Assembly (NCBI RefSeq): GCF_024362695.1
Contig: NC_065415.1
Span: 5,311,438-5,375,437, forward strand
Direction of reading: 5' to 3'
From: Pectinophora gossypiella
Taxonomy: Eukaryota > Arthropoda > Insecta > Lepidoptera > Gelechiidae
DNA: 64,000 nt
This document shows positions 1 through 10,275 of the stretch, in pieces; within the stretch, counting starts at the first letter, position 1; each line of letters begins with the position of its first letter. The position numbers were made by a program, and so were the translations under genes. Below the pieces are notes generated by a model. It was not told the DNA's origin, did no database searches, and was given only the letters and a program-made list of their open reading frames with translations.

Positions 1-1444
1 AAAAACTTTTGAATTCTATAATGAACATCAACGGAGTACTTCAATATCACGCGTACGGATATGGCGCGCACGCGTTGGCGCGCGACGTCTTTACTTTTTT
101 TATTCCTACAATGCAATATGGCACGAGAAATGCATAAAGGGTTGCCGTATGAGCTGTATTGTCGTTGGGTCATTGCCTCGACTCAAGGTAAGTGAAAGTG
201 GGCACGAAATCGAAAGTCCTATTCGAACGATCGCCTCTTGTTTTACTCAATACGTACCGTTTGGGGAAATTGTCTAATTTTGAAGGTTACACAAAAACTG
301 TTGAATAAACGTTTTTGGCTTGAAATTTTTGGATTTCGTAGTTTTATTTTTTAAATCAAAGATTGCACCCAGCATTTTATTTTATTTTGCACTTGAATTG
401 TACCAATGATTTTTGAAGGCTACTTTAAAAAAGCTATAGGTAAGAATTGTATTGGATATTATTACTGTTTTTTAATTGATTATAATAAAAAATAAAATAT
501 ATATTTTTTGTCTTTTAAATACTTACTTACTTACTTGAAAGTTTCATTATAATATTTATAAGGTGTCACATTTTTTGAAGAAATAACCCAGTTTTGGTTT
601 ATAACATTGTAATAAAGAAAATGACAAAATATATTTTTTTTTAATTTAGAATTATTAATACACAAATAATAAGTGATATAAGATTATCACTCTTATTACT
701 ACATAAATTAAAAATCTCGTATTAATAAAACATGACTATCTCGAAATCTCGAAGTTGACCAAGCAATCAGTCTCATCACAACATTATATTATATAGCACT
801 TTCAGAACTTTACTACACTTTGATACCCTGGGGCATTAAATGTTCCAATATTTTAACGCTAATGGCCATTTCATTGGCCATTAAATACCATATTCGAGTA
901 CGAAATACCTACTTGCAAAACTTTTAATGCAAAAAGCAGTGTTGCGAATTCAAGAATTTGTCAATGAACAATTATCTCGTGAGGTGGTCAGTGTTTCCCA
1001 TTTGTCCGTACAAGTAGTGCATGCTATAAAAAAGTACAATTATTTATCTATTTTTTTTTAATATCGATAAATTCTCTTAGCTCTCGTTGATGTCTAATAC
1101 ATTGATTAGAAAATGTCGTTTAGATTAATAAAGTTTTAAGCTTAAAAAGCTCTGAATTCTTAATTCACACCTTTACGTTTATTATTATTATAAACGATAC
1201 AAGTAAGCAATGATTCATCAAAAAAAATATTATCATGCATCCCACATAATGTCTCAGAGAAAAAGGAAAAGACCACAAAGGTATGATTAATTTTGTGTAA
1301 TATTTCATTGTGACAAAAACGTAATTTGAAATATCCTTAAAAGAATAATTATTATTATGATGGCACGTGTTATCTTCTTATCATAATTAATTATCAGTAT
1401 AATTAAAAATTATGTATATTTTTTTCAATTTTGAGTGAATTACA
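1..1444. other. AT-rich intergenic or intronic sequence, no gene seen
   Basis: No open frame of useful length and no recognisable domain in any frame. A short block at 60-90 is rich in CG and GC steps. A 9-bp inverted repeat (taatggcca / tggccatta) sits at 860-868 and 875-883. Nothing else stands out. Confidence 0.5.
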
Positions 1445-1715
1445 ATGTGGCTTGACATTGCAATTCACATTTGACCATCGATCAGAAGACCCGGGTTCGA
1501 TTCTCTGTCAGGCGCCAGGTAGGTAGCTGTCAGATAGGTATATTAAAATGTAATTCAAAATCGTGCCCTGATGCATCGTAGTCGATGAATCGCGTTATGT
1601 TATAGTCCTCTATTAACTACTACAGCGAATGGCGTAGTGGAATATGCTCCATATTCCTTTCAATCGACAAATTTACTTACCCATATGCTGCCTATGTAAC
1701 ATGTATTATGTGATA
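1445..1715 (+). repeat. Divergent tRNA-derived SINE
   Basis: A B-box-like stretch (gggttcgattct, about 1493) is the right distance upstream of a tail at 1625-1700 (gtggaatatgctccatatt, then ctgcctatgtaacatg). That tail is a decayed version of the 3' part of the SINE family seen intact at 21179-21508, in the opposite orientation. The copy is old and much diverged, so its limits are approximate. Confidence 0.45.
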
Positions 1716-2130
1716 CAGATTTCCCCCAGCATTAAAAAAATATTATCACCATTTTGTTTTTAGTAACTTATATAACAGTACCTTATAGCTTTGTCTGCTA
1801 TCATGCAAGATAAGTATCAGATCCTCATTACAGTAATTTCCCAAATGTCATCTACGAGGAATGCCTGCAGTCAAAGTTGCACCGTTGCATCACGCGATCA
1901 CAATCCAATATGCTATTCCGTGGGCAAATTGCGAAATATGACTTTTATAGTAAAGACCCGTATCAAAAAGTCAGTTTTTTTCCTTGTTATAAACATTATT
2001 CTCGGTGGAAGCAAGAGAAGAATAAAACATAGATCGCGTTCAGCTATTTTTTTTTTATTTATTATATGTATTACACTACCCAATCCATCAGGCCCAATGC
2101 GTCACGGACGCTAGCTCGGGCATAAATAGT

Positions 2131-2341
2131 GGTGAATATCAAAATGTGCCGGGTTTGGTGGCGAACTTTCATATTATGTTTTCGTGAAAAATTGGGTTCC
2201 GACATGAAAAAGGAGAGTTCTAACTACGAGGTAACTTGTTCTTCGTAGCTAGAAATATCTTTTTTCATGCCAGAACCCAATTTTTCACGAAAACATAATA
2301 TGAAAGTTCGCCACCAAGCTTGGCACATTTTGATATTCACC
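2131..2341. mobile_element. Palindromic foldback element, about 210 bp
   Basis: The sequence from 2131 reads back as its own reverse complement from 2341. The outer 80 bp of each arm match almost perfectly (ggtgaatatcaaaatgtg at the left end, cacattttgatattcacc at the right). The pairing weakens but continues to the centre near 2236. No protein is encoded. This is the form of a foldback or palindromic MITE. No clear target-site duplication was found, so the superfamily is unknown. Confidence 0.65.
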
Positions 2342-3484
2342 CATAGATAGAGTAGTGAAATAGGAAATGATTTCGCCATAGGTATATTTTATACCTGCAC
2401 CCGATGCATCGATTAATAGCGTAATAAACTCCGTAAAAAACAGCTGAAGAACTATATTTACTTCAATATGATGATCTATCAACACTTCATCATTTCTTTT
2501 CTTCGTATTTACTTTATCATTTCTTCGTATCAAAAATGCCTGCAAGTTTTCTTAAGGATCACGAAACTTATCATTTTGTTACTATCGACTTACTTAAGGC
2601 CGCTTTCTTCAGACATAATCTACGACACTAGTAAAAAACAAAAGATCTTGTTAAAGGCTAAGTTTCTAAAAATTGGCTCCTAATTACGGAAAAAAATTCG
2701 CAATAGGAAATTGTTACAAGGTCGCCAAAGAGATAATTTGCAGCTATTACTGTAAAAACATTGTAGTTTTTTGAGCCTTTGTAATGATTTCTCTTGTTAC
2801 AGGCAAAACATGAACCTAGAATTGTATAAAAACAATAGAAACTAAATCTCCTTGTTAAGGGTTTTTTTTTTTATAATAATACATAATGGTTTTAACTACA
2901 ACTGCCATGAAGCGTACTTGACGAATCCTTTATTGATGCTTTATGAATAAGTAGTTGTCATTTATCTTTAATTTGGTTTGTGAATGTTAGAAAAGTACAT
3001 AGGCGGTCCTGACGTTCACAAAAGGCTGGCTATTCCTCTATCATGTACATCTGTCATGCGGCCATAACATGCGACCAGTAGCAACATACGATTAACTATA
3101 AGCTGTCTTCTTCGTCAACATTTACCGTATTTTTGACACATTTCCCTTGCCCTTAAAGAGAACGTAGCCACACTTAAAACTAATTTCCTTTTCACACATT
3201 ATGCTCAGTACATTCTCCACAATACATTACACAATGCGCCGGCGGCGTAACACCTCAGACTGCACCGACACAATGGATCAAACGCATCTTATTATATGCA
3301 CGTTCATGCTTCTGATCTATCGGTTTGGTAACACCTTGCGAAAATGTGTCCTGCAGTTTTAGCTTTAGAAGGTGACTGCACGATGTCAGAATTGTTTTAT
3401 ACGACTATAAATAAACATATTCTATTAAAAAAAGACTTTCATAGCTTACAGTGTGTAGTGTATCTAACACAGTTGGCTCGACCA
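2342..3484. other. No gene seen
   Basis: AT-rich sequence with short open frames only. None has a recognisable domain or splice-flanked structure. Confidence 0.5.
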
Positions 3485-3612
3485 TTATAGACGGCGATAC
3501 GGTTCACCACCTATCACGTTGGTGTAACAGAAAGTTCGGTGAGGTGTGGGTAGTTAGTTCATCTTGCGATGGCTGTACCTCTTACCATCCCATTTGGGAT
3601 ATAGTCGTTAGT
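3485..3612 (+). repeat. Interspersed repeat, family D copy 1
   Basis: The core runs from acggcgatacggttcacc through gtaacagaaagttcggtgag to gcgatggctgtacctct and a final gggatatagtcgtta. Related copies are at 4437-4520 (+), 32094-32162 (-), 45881-45953 (+), about 41755-41800 (+) and about 60836-60900 (+). This looks like a short retroposon or SINE tail. No tRNA head is visible in any copy here. Confidence 0.55.
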
Positions 3613-4436
3613 AGGTAGTATTTATTCGTATAATACCACCAAGTATTGCTGTTTCTTTTATAGTGAAGTTAAATTAAAGTTTTATAGCGTTATTTTATGG
3701 TGTAAATTCAATATAGTTATACGAGTATGGCAAGATAATTCTTACTTGTAGGCCAATATCACTCTACTTAAATATCTAATTCAAATACTTTACAGTACAG
3801 ATTTAGATTTCAGACCTTGAAATGTCAGCCTTTTCATTTTGACACAAATACTTGTAAAGTTGCCAACTTACTTCCTAGCAACGCGATACCAAAATTGTAC
3901 AAAAAATTGATTGAAATATGATCACCATCGCAACTTGTTGTGCGTAAACCACAGATTGTGACAAGTCGTCAACTTTTCGGCAAATGGTCGAGTAACTAGA
4001 GCCGCAATAAATTAAAAAAAACTAGTTGTCAATGACGTTACTACACCGCCGAATATTATAATATTTCATCACTAAAAGAGACAATCTCAATCGTGACTAT
4101 ACGCCCTGCGAAGGCACCGTGATCACTATGATTTGGCAAACCTTCGTTCTATAGTAATCGAACTGGGCAATTATGTTTGCCATTCAATTGTACCTATCGC
4201 TGGTGACTGAAACAATCTGTCGTGAGGCCTTCGGATGCAACAGCCTCTATTTGTAGTTTGAGTTGTTATGACATCTGTCATCGATGAGGGCGATTACGAT
4301 GCACGTATCTACCTTTCCATTCTGTTTCGAAGCATCAAGAATAATTAGAAGGAATTAAGCTTGTCATAGATATTTCATATTACTGAAGCCGATTATATTA
4401 TTATTTTTACTACGGTTTGTAGATCCAATTATTGAG
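3613..4436. other. No gene seen
   Basis: AT-rich sequence. A possible decayed repeat lies near 4190-4310 (ctgtcgtgaggccttcgg ... gacatctgtcatcgatgag), but no second clear copy was found in the window. Confidence 0.4.
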
Positions 4437-4520
4437 TTGTTGTGTAACAGAAAGCTCGGTGAGGGGTGGTCTTAGTTCATTTTGCGATGGATGTACCTCT
4501 GACTGCCCCAATTGGCATTG
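4437..4520 (+). repeat. Interspersed repeat, family D copy 2
   Basis: Matches the family D core (gtaacagaaagctcggtgag, gcgatggatgtacctctgac, gccccaattgg). It is truncated on the left compared with 3485-3612. The 71-codon open frame starting here is just this repeat read through. Confidence 0.55.
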
Positions 4521-4639
4521 TCGGAAATTTATTCCATGTGATCAGGAGATTTGGAACAGCCATAAAATATTTAAAAAGATTTGTTGTTATAATTATAATC
4601 AGAACAATCCATTTTTAAATTATTACCGAAACAGTTTTT

Positions 4640-4740
4640 ATTATTAAACTCTTTTATTTTTAACAAAAATAGGTACAAAAGGTGAACTTATCTCTAAAAG
4701 AGATCTCTTTCAGCCAACCCCGCGTGGTGAGAGAGGTCAA
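4640..4740 (-). repeat. LINE-tail-like repeat, family H copy 1
   Basis: Contains gaacttatctctaaaagaga followed by tctctttcagccaacc. The same signature occurs at 62000-62092 and in decayed form near 19020-19165. The T-rich left ends suggest a retroposon 3' end lying on the minus strand. The parent element is not identified. Confidence 0.4.
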
Positions 4741-5937
4741 TATAAGTGGGAAGGCACAAAGTGTACAAAATAAAAAATCATTTTATTTCGTAATTGAAAA
4801 AAAAAACTAAAATGTATTTCTTTTAATTGCTGAAAAAGTATTCGTATTTCAAAAACCGTCACTCAATGTAACGTACACTTCCGTGAGCACCGATCGCCTG
4901 TGATTCCGCTTAGACACCAAAACCAACAACTTTTGTTCACCCGAGTGGGCAAATTAGCAAACACCAACAATCTGGTTCAACGAAGCGTTGCGAAACGTGA
5001 CTATTTAGTACTCGAGGTGTTTATAAAATACCAACCACTACCTCACTTGTTGACATTGCCAGCGAATGCAAAATGCAACAGCGGTTAGGTAAGAAATGGT
5101 TGTTTTAAAACCGTCCCATAACAGGATTTTTGAAAATTAGTTTGTGTAAACAATGCCGATTATGATTGCACGTGTCATGAAGCTCATAACTGCTATAGGT
5201 AATATTTATCGGGTCGTAAATTTCTACGGTTATTTACAAGTTATGAAAACATACTCCATACTGGACACCAGTTTTCAACAATCGAACATACCATATTACT
5301 GACCTCTACGATTTAGTGAAGGAATAAAAAAAAACTTATGAAATCGACTAACGATTAATTGTAAAAATAGTAGTTTAAATATTAAGTGACGTTAGAAAAC
5401 AGTGCAGTTTTTTTTTTCTTGATAAAAATCTATGGCTTTATGTCCATAGTACCCTTTGCCCTACCCTTCGGGGAAAACCAAAACAAAAGTGCCGTTTTTT
5501 TTCTGAATCACGACAACAATAATTTGTAACCAATTATGACACAAATTCTAAAGAGATTGATATCTAGAATTAATGAATATTGACATTTTATTAACGGGGC
5601 ACAATATTAATGCAAAAGCAGAAACAATACCAGGAATGCATGAATGCAAACTACGCCCTCGGCAACTCATGCAACACCTCACGCAATGCTGGCGATTGTG
5701 CATTACGATATTGGTAACTAGACAAATAAGTTGAATTACTATAGACGTTTAAACCCACGCCACCCCACCTTACTACGGTTCGTGCGAAGGAAACCAGTAA
5801 TCCCTATCAAGTCAATCCGTAGACAACTCGCAACCACACTTAGTGTTGAAGTCTAGGATAGATATGAAGAACCAAATGGCGATAAGAATTATTATCACGT
5901 CAAAATCCTTTTAAACGAAAAATGAAAGAATTATCTC
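4741..5937. other. No gene seen
   Basis: Low-complexity AT-rich sequence. A 62-codon open frame at 4900-5088 has no recognisable features. Confidence 0.45.
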
Positions 5938-6050
5938 CTTCTCCTTCTGATCCTTTTATCCCCTGTCGGGATGTAGAGCTCGAATAACAGATTTCCACTC
6001 CTCGCGATTTTTTACAGCCTTGTAGCTTGTTCTCATGACATGCAGAGAGT
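5938..6050 (-). repeat. Possible RTE-type LINE 3' fragment
   Basis: Starts with a (CTT)-like run and continues tatcccctgtcgggatgtag, resembling the reversed 3' ends of lepidopteran RTE-like elements that finish in GAA/GAT repeats. A similar layout occurs at 15137-15415. Assignment is by style only. Confidence 0.3.
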
Positions 6051-6115
6051 TTTAATTACAATTAGAATTATCTCCTGATATTACTTTAATCAGTTCTACA
6101 ACATGCCCGCGATCT

Positions 6116-6514
6116 TCTCTCGTGTCGGTTGTGAGGTCAATGATCGACCTCATCAACCCTGGTGTCAGGATTACTATTGAGCTGATAAAGGCCCTTGACA
6201 AACCTCCTGTAAAGACTACGTACTTACTTCTTCTTATCGTGTGGGTTGTGAAGTGGAATACCAACCTCATGGGTTATGATTGAGTCGCCAAAGGCCCCTG
6301 ACATGGCTCATGTAACGATTACTCACTTACATCAGCAAATAGTAACCGGGACCAACGGCTTAACGTGCCTTCCGAAGCATGGATCATCTTACTTTCGAAC
6401 AATCAGGTGATCTGCCTGCAATGTCCTAACCAAGCTAGAGATCACAAAGTGATTCGAACCCGGGGCCTCCGGATCGTGAGTCCAAAGCTCAACCACTGGG
6501 TACAGAGGCCGTTC
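6116..6514 (-). repeat. tRNA-derived SINE, with a partial second copy
   Basis: The right end (about 6440-6514) is a reversed tRNA-like head. The reversed B box gattcgaacccggggcctcc and a reversed A-box region ccactgggtacagaggccg are visible. The body contains gggaccaacggcttaacgtg and aatcaggtgatctgcctg, shared with 29216-29483, 23712-23911 and 21179-21508. A second block (6116-6235) repeats the left part (gtgtcggttgtgaggt ... caaccctggtgtcagg), so this is a partial tandem or nested copy. No function beyond retroposition is implied. Confidence 0.7.
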
Positions 6515-7388
6515 TTAATTAAGAAAATAGTAATGGTTCTTGGGATAATAAGCTGCTGAACGCTCTGTCGTTATTACCAACCCAATAAACAAATATTTTA
6601 CCAAATAATTCACTTTATCAGTGAAATATGTATTATTCCGCTCTTTTTATGTCATCGACAGTCCTACTTCCCATATTCCGTAACATGAAACTTCGTCACC
6701 AACCCGAATACATACAAAACCCATCAATAACCTTACATAACAGTAACCTTATAACCTTGAGGTTAACTTAATTTAAATAATTGATCCTAATGACATAATA
6801 ATGACAAGGTGTTTTATGTAAAATACGTGAGGCGGCGAATTTATGAGGTTTTGTTAGGTCAAGGATGATTATGATTATAATAGGTAGAAGTGTAATATTA
6901 TAAAAGTTGCAGTGTCGATAATAGTGTTATTATTTCCAGAAACTGAGCTAACGATTTCGGAATGAAAAATTGTTTAAACTTAGAACGTAGGTTCCTTTTG
7001 TGTAGTATGATTTTGTTCTCACTTTATGCAACTTTTACAAAACCGAGAAACATATTTCTACTATTCTATTCGTAATTTTAACTAACTCAGCCATAGTAGT
7101 AATCCGTCTTTTAAGCCCAACCGCAAAATAACACAGTTACATGACTAATAGCAATAGGGTTAACCACTTTTGATTACTTACCGATACTTGTACTAGTGAC
7201 AGATATTACGATGCAGTCACACCGGAACTGTACCCACTCACAAATGATTGATTTGTAGAAGTGAATGAATGATATGTCATAAACATTCAAACAACTTATT
7301 TATTCATAAATGATCGTGAAGTGTAATCAATTGAAGTGTCTGTCAAAAGTTTTGAAAGAAATTGATTTAAACTTTTCTGATTATTTAT
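6515..7388. other. No gene seen
   Basis: AT-rich sequence without a supported feature. Confidence 0.45.
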
Positions 7389-7560
7389 TGTTTATGGTTT
7401 AAATTATATTTGACTTATTATTAATATAATAATAATTAAATAGTCTTAAGGGGCCTCTACGTGTTGGCTTCGGCCCCACGCACGCCTTCCAAAAGTCCGG
7501 GACTCCGGGACGGGAGATATGGAAACGAGATACATAATAAGTCAAATATTTAAACCATCA
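7389..7560. mobile_element. Small TIR element (MITE), about 170 bp
   Basis: The left end (tatggtttaaattatatt then tgacttatta) is mirrored at the right end (taataagtcaaatatttaaa then ccat), giving an imperfect TIR of about 27 bp. The centre (7449-7520) is a GC-rich block, ggggcctctacgtgttggct and so on, which looks like a foreign insert or the family core. A related GC-rich motif (ggactttaggaaggcgt) is seen near 35695. No coding capacity. Confidence 0.5.
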
Positions 7561-8012
7561 TTTCTGAAAAGAATGTTTTAACCAGAGTCTACTATAAACT
7601 TCACTTTATAATAGTTCATATTTGCAAAGGGAACAGCCATTGCTTTGTATAAAGTATTGATTGGATAAGCATCTATCATTAGACTTACTTCAGCGAATGA
7701 TGTCTACTAGATATAATAGCATTTTCCGCCTTTAAACCCTTTCTTCTCTTTCTACATTTTCGTATATTGGGCTACTACTACGACGTAAACGAAGGCGCGG
7801 GCTGTTAGTAATTCTCGTATTTGTAAAGTCTTAAATTACTTAACTTTGTTGTTAACAAGTCAACGTAAAACTAAATTATGTAACTTAATTATGAGAAACT
7901 ATTAGAAACTAGAAGAGAAGATCTCTAAATAGAGTAAATAGTGATGTTACTTACATCTTGTTATCGTAATCGTAACTTGAGTCATGGAGTAATGCACTAA
8001 CTATTTAAAAGA
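7561..8012. other. No gene seen
   Basis: No supported feature upstream of the LINE. Confidence 0.4.
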
Positions 8013-8060
8013 TTTTTTTTTGACGTGACTTATTGTAGATTTGCCGCAGGTGGCTTGGCT
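8013..8060 (-). repeat. Very short 5'-truncated retroposon tail
   Basis: A T9 run is followed by gacgtgacttattgtagatt and tgccgcaggtgg. The same 3' end occurs at 43596-43657 (-), where target-site duplications define it, and at 58785-58842 (+). On its sense strand the element ends gtcacgtc plus poly(A). The copies are 5'-truncated to tens of bases. Confidence 0.6.
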
Positions 8061-8237
8061 AAACAAAACTGTTTAAACGAATCTATCCATCGACAGTAAG
8101 GTATTAAATACTTTAAGACTTCTTTTTTTTCTCTCCTCGTTCTCGAACCGAGCGGACGTGTGTTGTGCGATCACTATACTTTTTGATTATTTAATTTGAG
8201 TATTTGTAGTTGCTTGCTTTTGGCTCAGTGGTCAAGT

Positions 8238-8440
8238 TCGGTGCCTCCTGTTTACTCTTATCGGAGAGCCCATATACTGCAGTGGCCATATTTGATTTCT
8301 TCGGACCTCTCACTTACCATTCCTGACGTCACTTGAAGAGAATCGGCGCCTCCTGCTTCAACTTGCGTGCGGACCCATCTGCCACGGCGGCCATTGTGAA
8401 TTTCATCGGACCTCTCGCTTGCGCTTCATTGGGTGCGGAA
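8238..8440 (+). repeat. Two tandem copies of a ~105-bp unit in the LINE 5' UTR
   Basis: Unit 1 starts tcggtgcctcctg at 8238 and unit 2 tcggcgcctcctg at 8343. Both then carry a cccat block, a ggccat block, an atttc-tcggacctctc block and a cttrc-cattcc-like end. The copies are clearly related but diverged. Tandem monomers upstream of ORF1 recall promoter monomers in other LINEs. A promoter role here is inference. Confidence 0.6.
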
Positions 8441-8503
8441 TTCGGTGAATCTTTGCTTATTATTTCATTTTTTTGAAATTGCAAACAAATTGATAATCTA
8501 AAA

Positions 8504-8580
8504 AGACCGGAGACGTGGGAATCGAACTCGGGGTCTTGAGAGCGCCGTGCAGCACCTTGTCCGCTAGACCACGAATGCGT
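8504..8580 (-). repeat. tRNA-like sequence, antisense, inside the LINE 5' UTR
   Basis: On the minus strand an A-box-like tggtctagcgg is followed about 40 bp later by a B-box-like gagttcgattccc. Total length is about 75 bp, as in a tRNA. The acceptor ends (gcattcg and gtctccg) do not pair and the T stem has mismatches, so it is not a working tRNA. It resembles the heads of the SINEs elsewhere in the window. It may be a SINE remnant inserted in the 5' UTR or a captured Pol III box pair. Confidence 0.5.
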
Positions 8581-8765
8581 GAGACTTCGCCGTTAAAATT
8601 GAGGATCACTATCAACGTTTCTTATGAGCGCCATCTAGTGAGTTTTAAACGGACCGCTACGCTTCAAGCGACTATACACCGATAGTGCGCATCTAACGAT
8701 CACTACCACTAATTTAATACAGAGGTCAGCACTTGCATATTATTAACACCTTATACCTACCAGCA

Positions 8766-9821
8766 ATGGATTGTACTGGGTGTTCGTCTAACTTAGATGA
8801 GAGTAGAACCGTCAAATGTAATGCTTGCGGGTCACGCTACTGTCTTTCGTGTTTAAACATCAACACGAAAAGGGTCTCGGATATTAAACCTGAGCTATTG
8901 GCTACATTGAAATGCCCTTCATGCATGAATGTTAACGCATCTCGTAGAATGCGCTCCGAACATACCTCTGTACGCCTGCCTGCTAGCGCCACTGAATCGC
9001 CTACTGCCCATCGCTCATCGCATAACTTGTCCCTTGACGATATAAGTGCTCTTTTCGATCAGAAGCTAGCACCATCTTCTTTGGCCATGACGAACCTACG
9101 TACTGCTTGGAAAAATGATGTTAAAACCTTGATTGCTGAAGAAATTAATTTGGCTATAAAGCAGATTAAGGAGGATTTTACCTTAACCACAGATTTTATA
9201 ATGAACGAGGTAAAAGAGCTGCAGTCGAGGGTTAATGAAAAGGATCGAATTATCAAGAAACTCGAAAGCGAACACTCTAAGCTGCAGAACGATTATGCAA
9301 GCTTGTCCAACCGAATCTCCTCTCTGGAAAAAATATCCCGTAGTTGCAACATCGAATTGCAAGCTGTCCCAGAAAGAGATAAAGAAGAGTTGAAAACGGT
9401 TTTTAAGAAATTGTGCGAAACCGTAAATACCCCAGTCACAGAAGTAGACATACACGCCTGCCGGCGAGTTGCCAAGATGGATCTCTCATCCAACAGACCT
9501 CGCAATATAATTGTAACACTGGCGTCGCCGGGGCTGCGTGATTCGGTTCTATCGGCCGCTCATCGTTTCAATAAAGAACACCCCAAAGACAGACTAAGCT
9601 CGAAGCATATTGGAATTGAAGGAGAAACACGCATGATATATGTTTCGGAGCACTTATCACCTGAAGTAAAACAGCTACATTATGATGTGAGACAGTTCGC
9701 GAAGGAGAATGACTATAAATTTGTATGGGTGAAATACAGCCAAGTTTACCTACGAAAAGATATCGACAAGGTCGCCATCCGTGTAAAGAACAAGTCATTT
9801 CTTCAATCACTTAAACATTAA
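8766..9821 (+). CDS. LINE ORF1 protein (cysteine finger, coiled coil, FP-like domain)
   Basis: The likely product is the RNA-binding and packaging protein of the retrotransposon, acting in ribonucleoprotein particles with ORF2. I chose the ATG at 8766, giving 351 residues; the frame is open upstream but has no earlier ATG. Residues 3-53 form a finger of eight cysteines in CX2C-X11-CX2C-X4-CX2C-X20-CX2C spacing. This is the PHD layout, but a cysteine (C26) stands near where a PHD finger has histidine. Residues about 120-200 are a charged heptad-like coiled coil (NEVKELQSRV, KKLESEHSKL, LSNRISSLEK). The C-terminal ~110 residues (IYVSEHLSPEVK, FVWVKYSQVYLRK) resemble the FP-protein domain found in insect LINE ORF1s and in the baculovirus FP protein. 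The sequence supports the architecture; RNA binding is family knowledge. A 416-bp gap separates this stop from the upstream ORF2 ATG. Confidence 0.85.
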   Translation: MDCTGCSSNLDESRTVKCNACGSRYCLSCLNINTKRVSDIKPELLATLKCPSCMNVNASRRMRSEHTSVRLPASATESPTAHRSSHNLSLDDISALFDQKLAPSSLAMTNLRTAWKNDVKTLIAEEINLAIKQIKEDFTLTTDFIMNEVKELQSRVNEKDRIIKKLESEHSKLQNDYASLSNRISSLEKISRSCNIELQAVPERDKEELKTVFKKLCETVNTPVTEVDIHACRRVAKMDLSSNRPRNIIVTLASPGLRDSVLSAAHRFNKEHPKDRLSSKHIGIEGETRMIYVSEHLSPEVKQLHYDVRQFAKENDYKFVWVKYSQVYLRKDIDKVAIRVKNKSFLQSLKH

Positions 9822-9903
9822 TATTAATTCTCCTTTTTTACAATGCTACCTGTATTGTCTCTATTCGTTATATTTTGTGTATAACTCATTGTTGTCAGAT
9901 ATT

Positions 9904-10275
9904 ATGAAAGACAACTGCTTGTACTTTCTTGTATGCTTATTAATTATCCTTATTTACTATAGTAATATGTTCACTCATAATGTCATACTTTCAATTACAT
10001 ACGTAACACACATATTAAACCTAACTTTTCGAGACCAATTCTATATATGTATATCTCTATTGTTTATTTGTTTTTCTCAGTATATGACAATATCATCATC
10101 ACCTCTCTCTAAATCATGCCTTTGCATGCATAACTCTCGTATTAACATTAAAAATCACATACTTTTGCTTCGTGGTAAATTATGTAATAGATATAACAAC
10201 AACATCATAGTTAACTCAGAAACCTGCTATAATTTTCATGTTATATGGTCCTGTTTATCAATCTTTAATGGCTAA
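9904..10275 (+). other. Open frame in the ORF1-ORF2 spacer, overlapping the ORF2 start
   Basis: The spacer between the two LINE ORFs is open in one frame from 9877 through 10275. The first ATG is at 9904, giving 123 codons. The frame differs from both ORF1 and ORF2 and overlaps the start of ORF2. The predicted product begins with a strongly hydrophobic stretch (about residues 5-20) and has more hydrophobic blocks, then a basic tail with several cysteines. I recognise no domain. Stops are frequent in AT-rich DNA, so an open run this long is unexpected, but I cannot show that it is translated. It could be an artefact, or a former extension of ORF2. Confidence 0.25.

Noticed and set aside
8504..8580. 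A functional tRNA gene
   Set aside because: Acceptor strands do not pair and the T stem is mismatched. Only the Pol III boxes are tRNA-like. The same applies to the SINE heads at 21430-21508, 46680-46750 and 59923-59985, and to 53388-53453.
9059..9810. Minus-strand frames of 65-90 codons over ORF1
   Set aside because: Shadows of the LINE ORF1 reading frame on the other strand; no domains.
8766..9821. An integrated baculovirus gene, suggested by the FP-like domain
   Set aside because: The domain lies in a typical LINE ORF1 after a cysteine finger and coiled coil, with a LINE ORF2 downstream. No other viral sequence is present.
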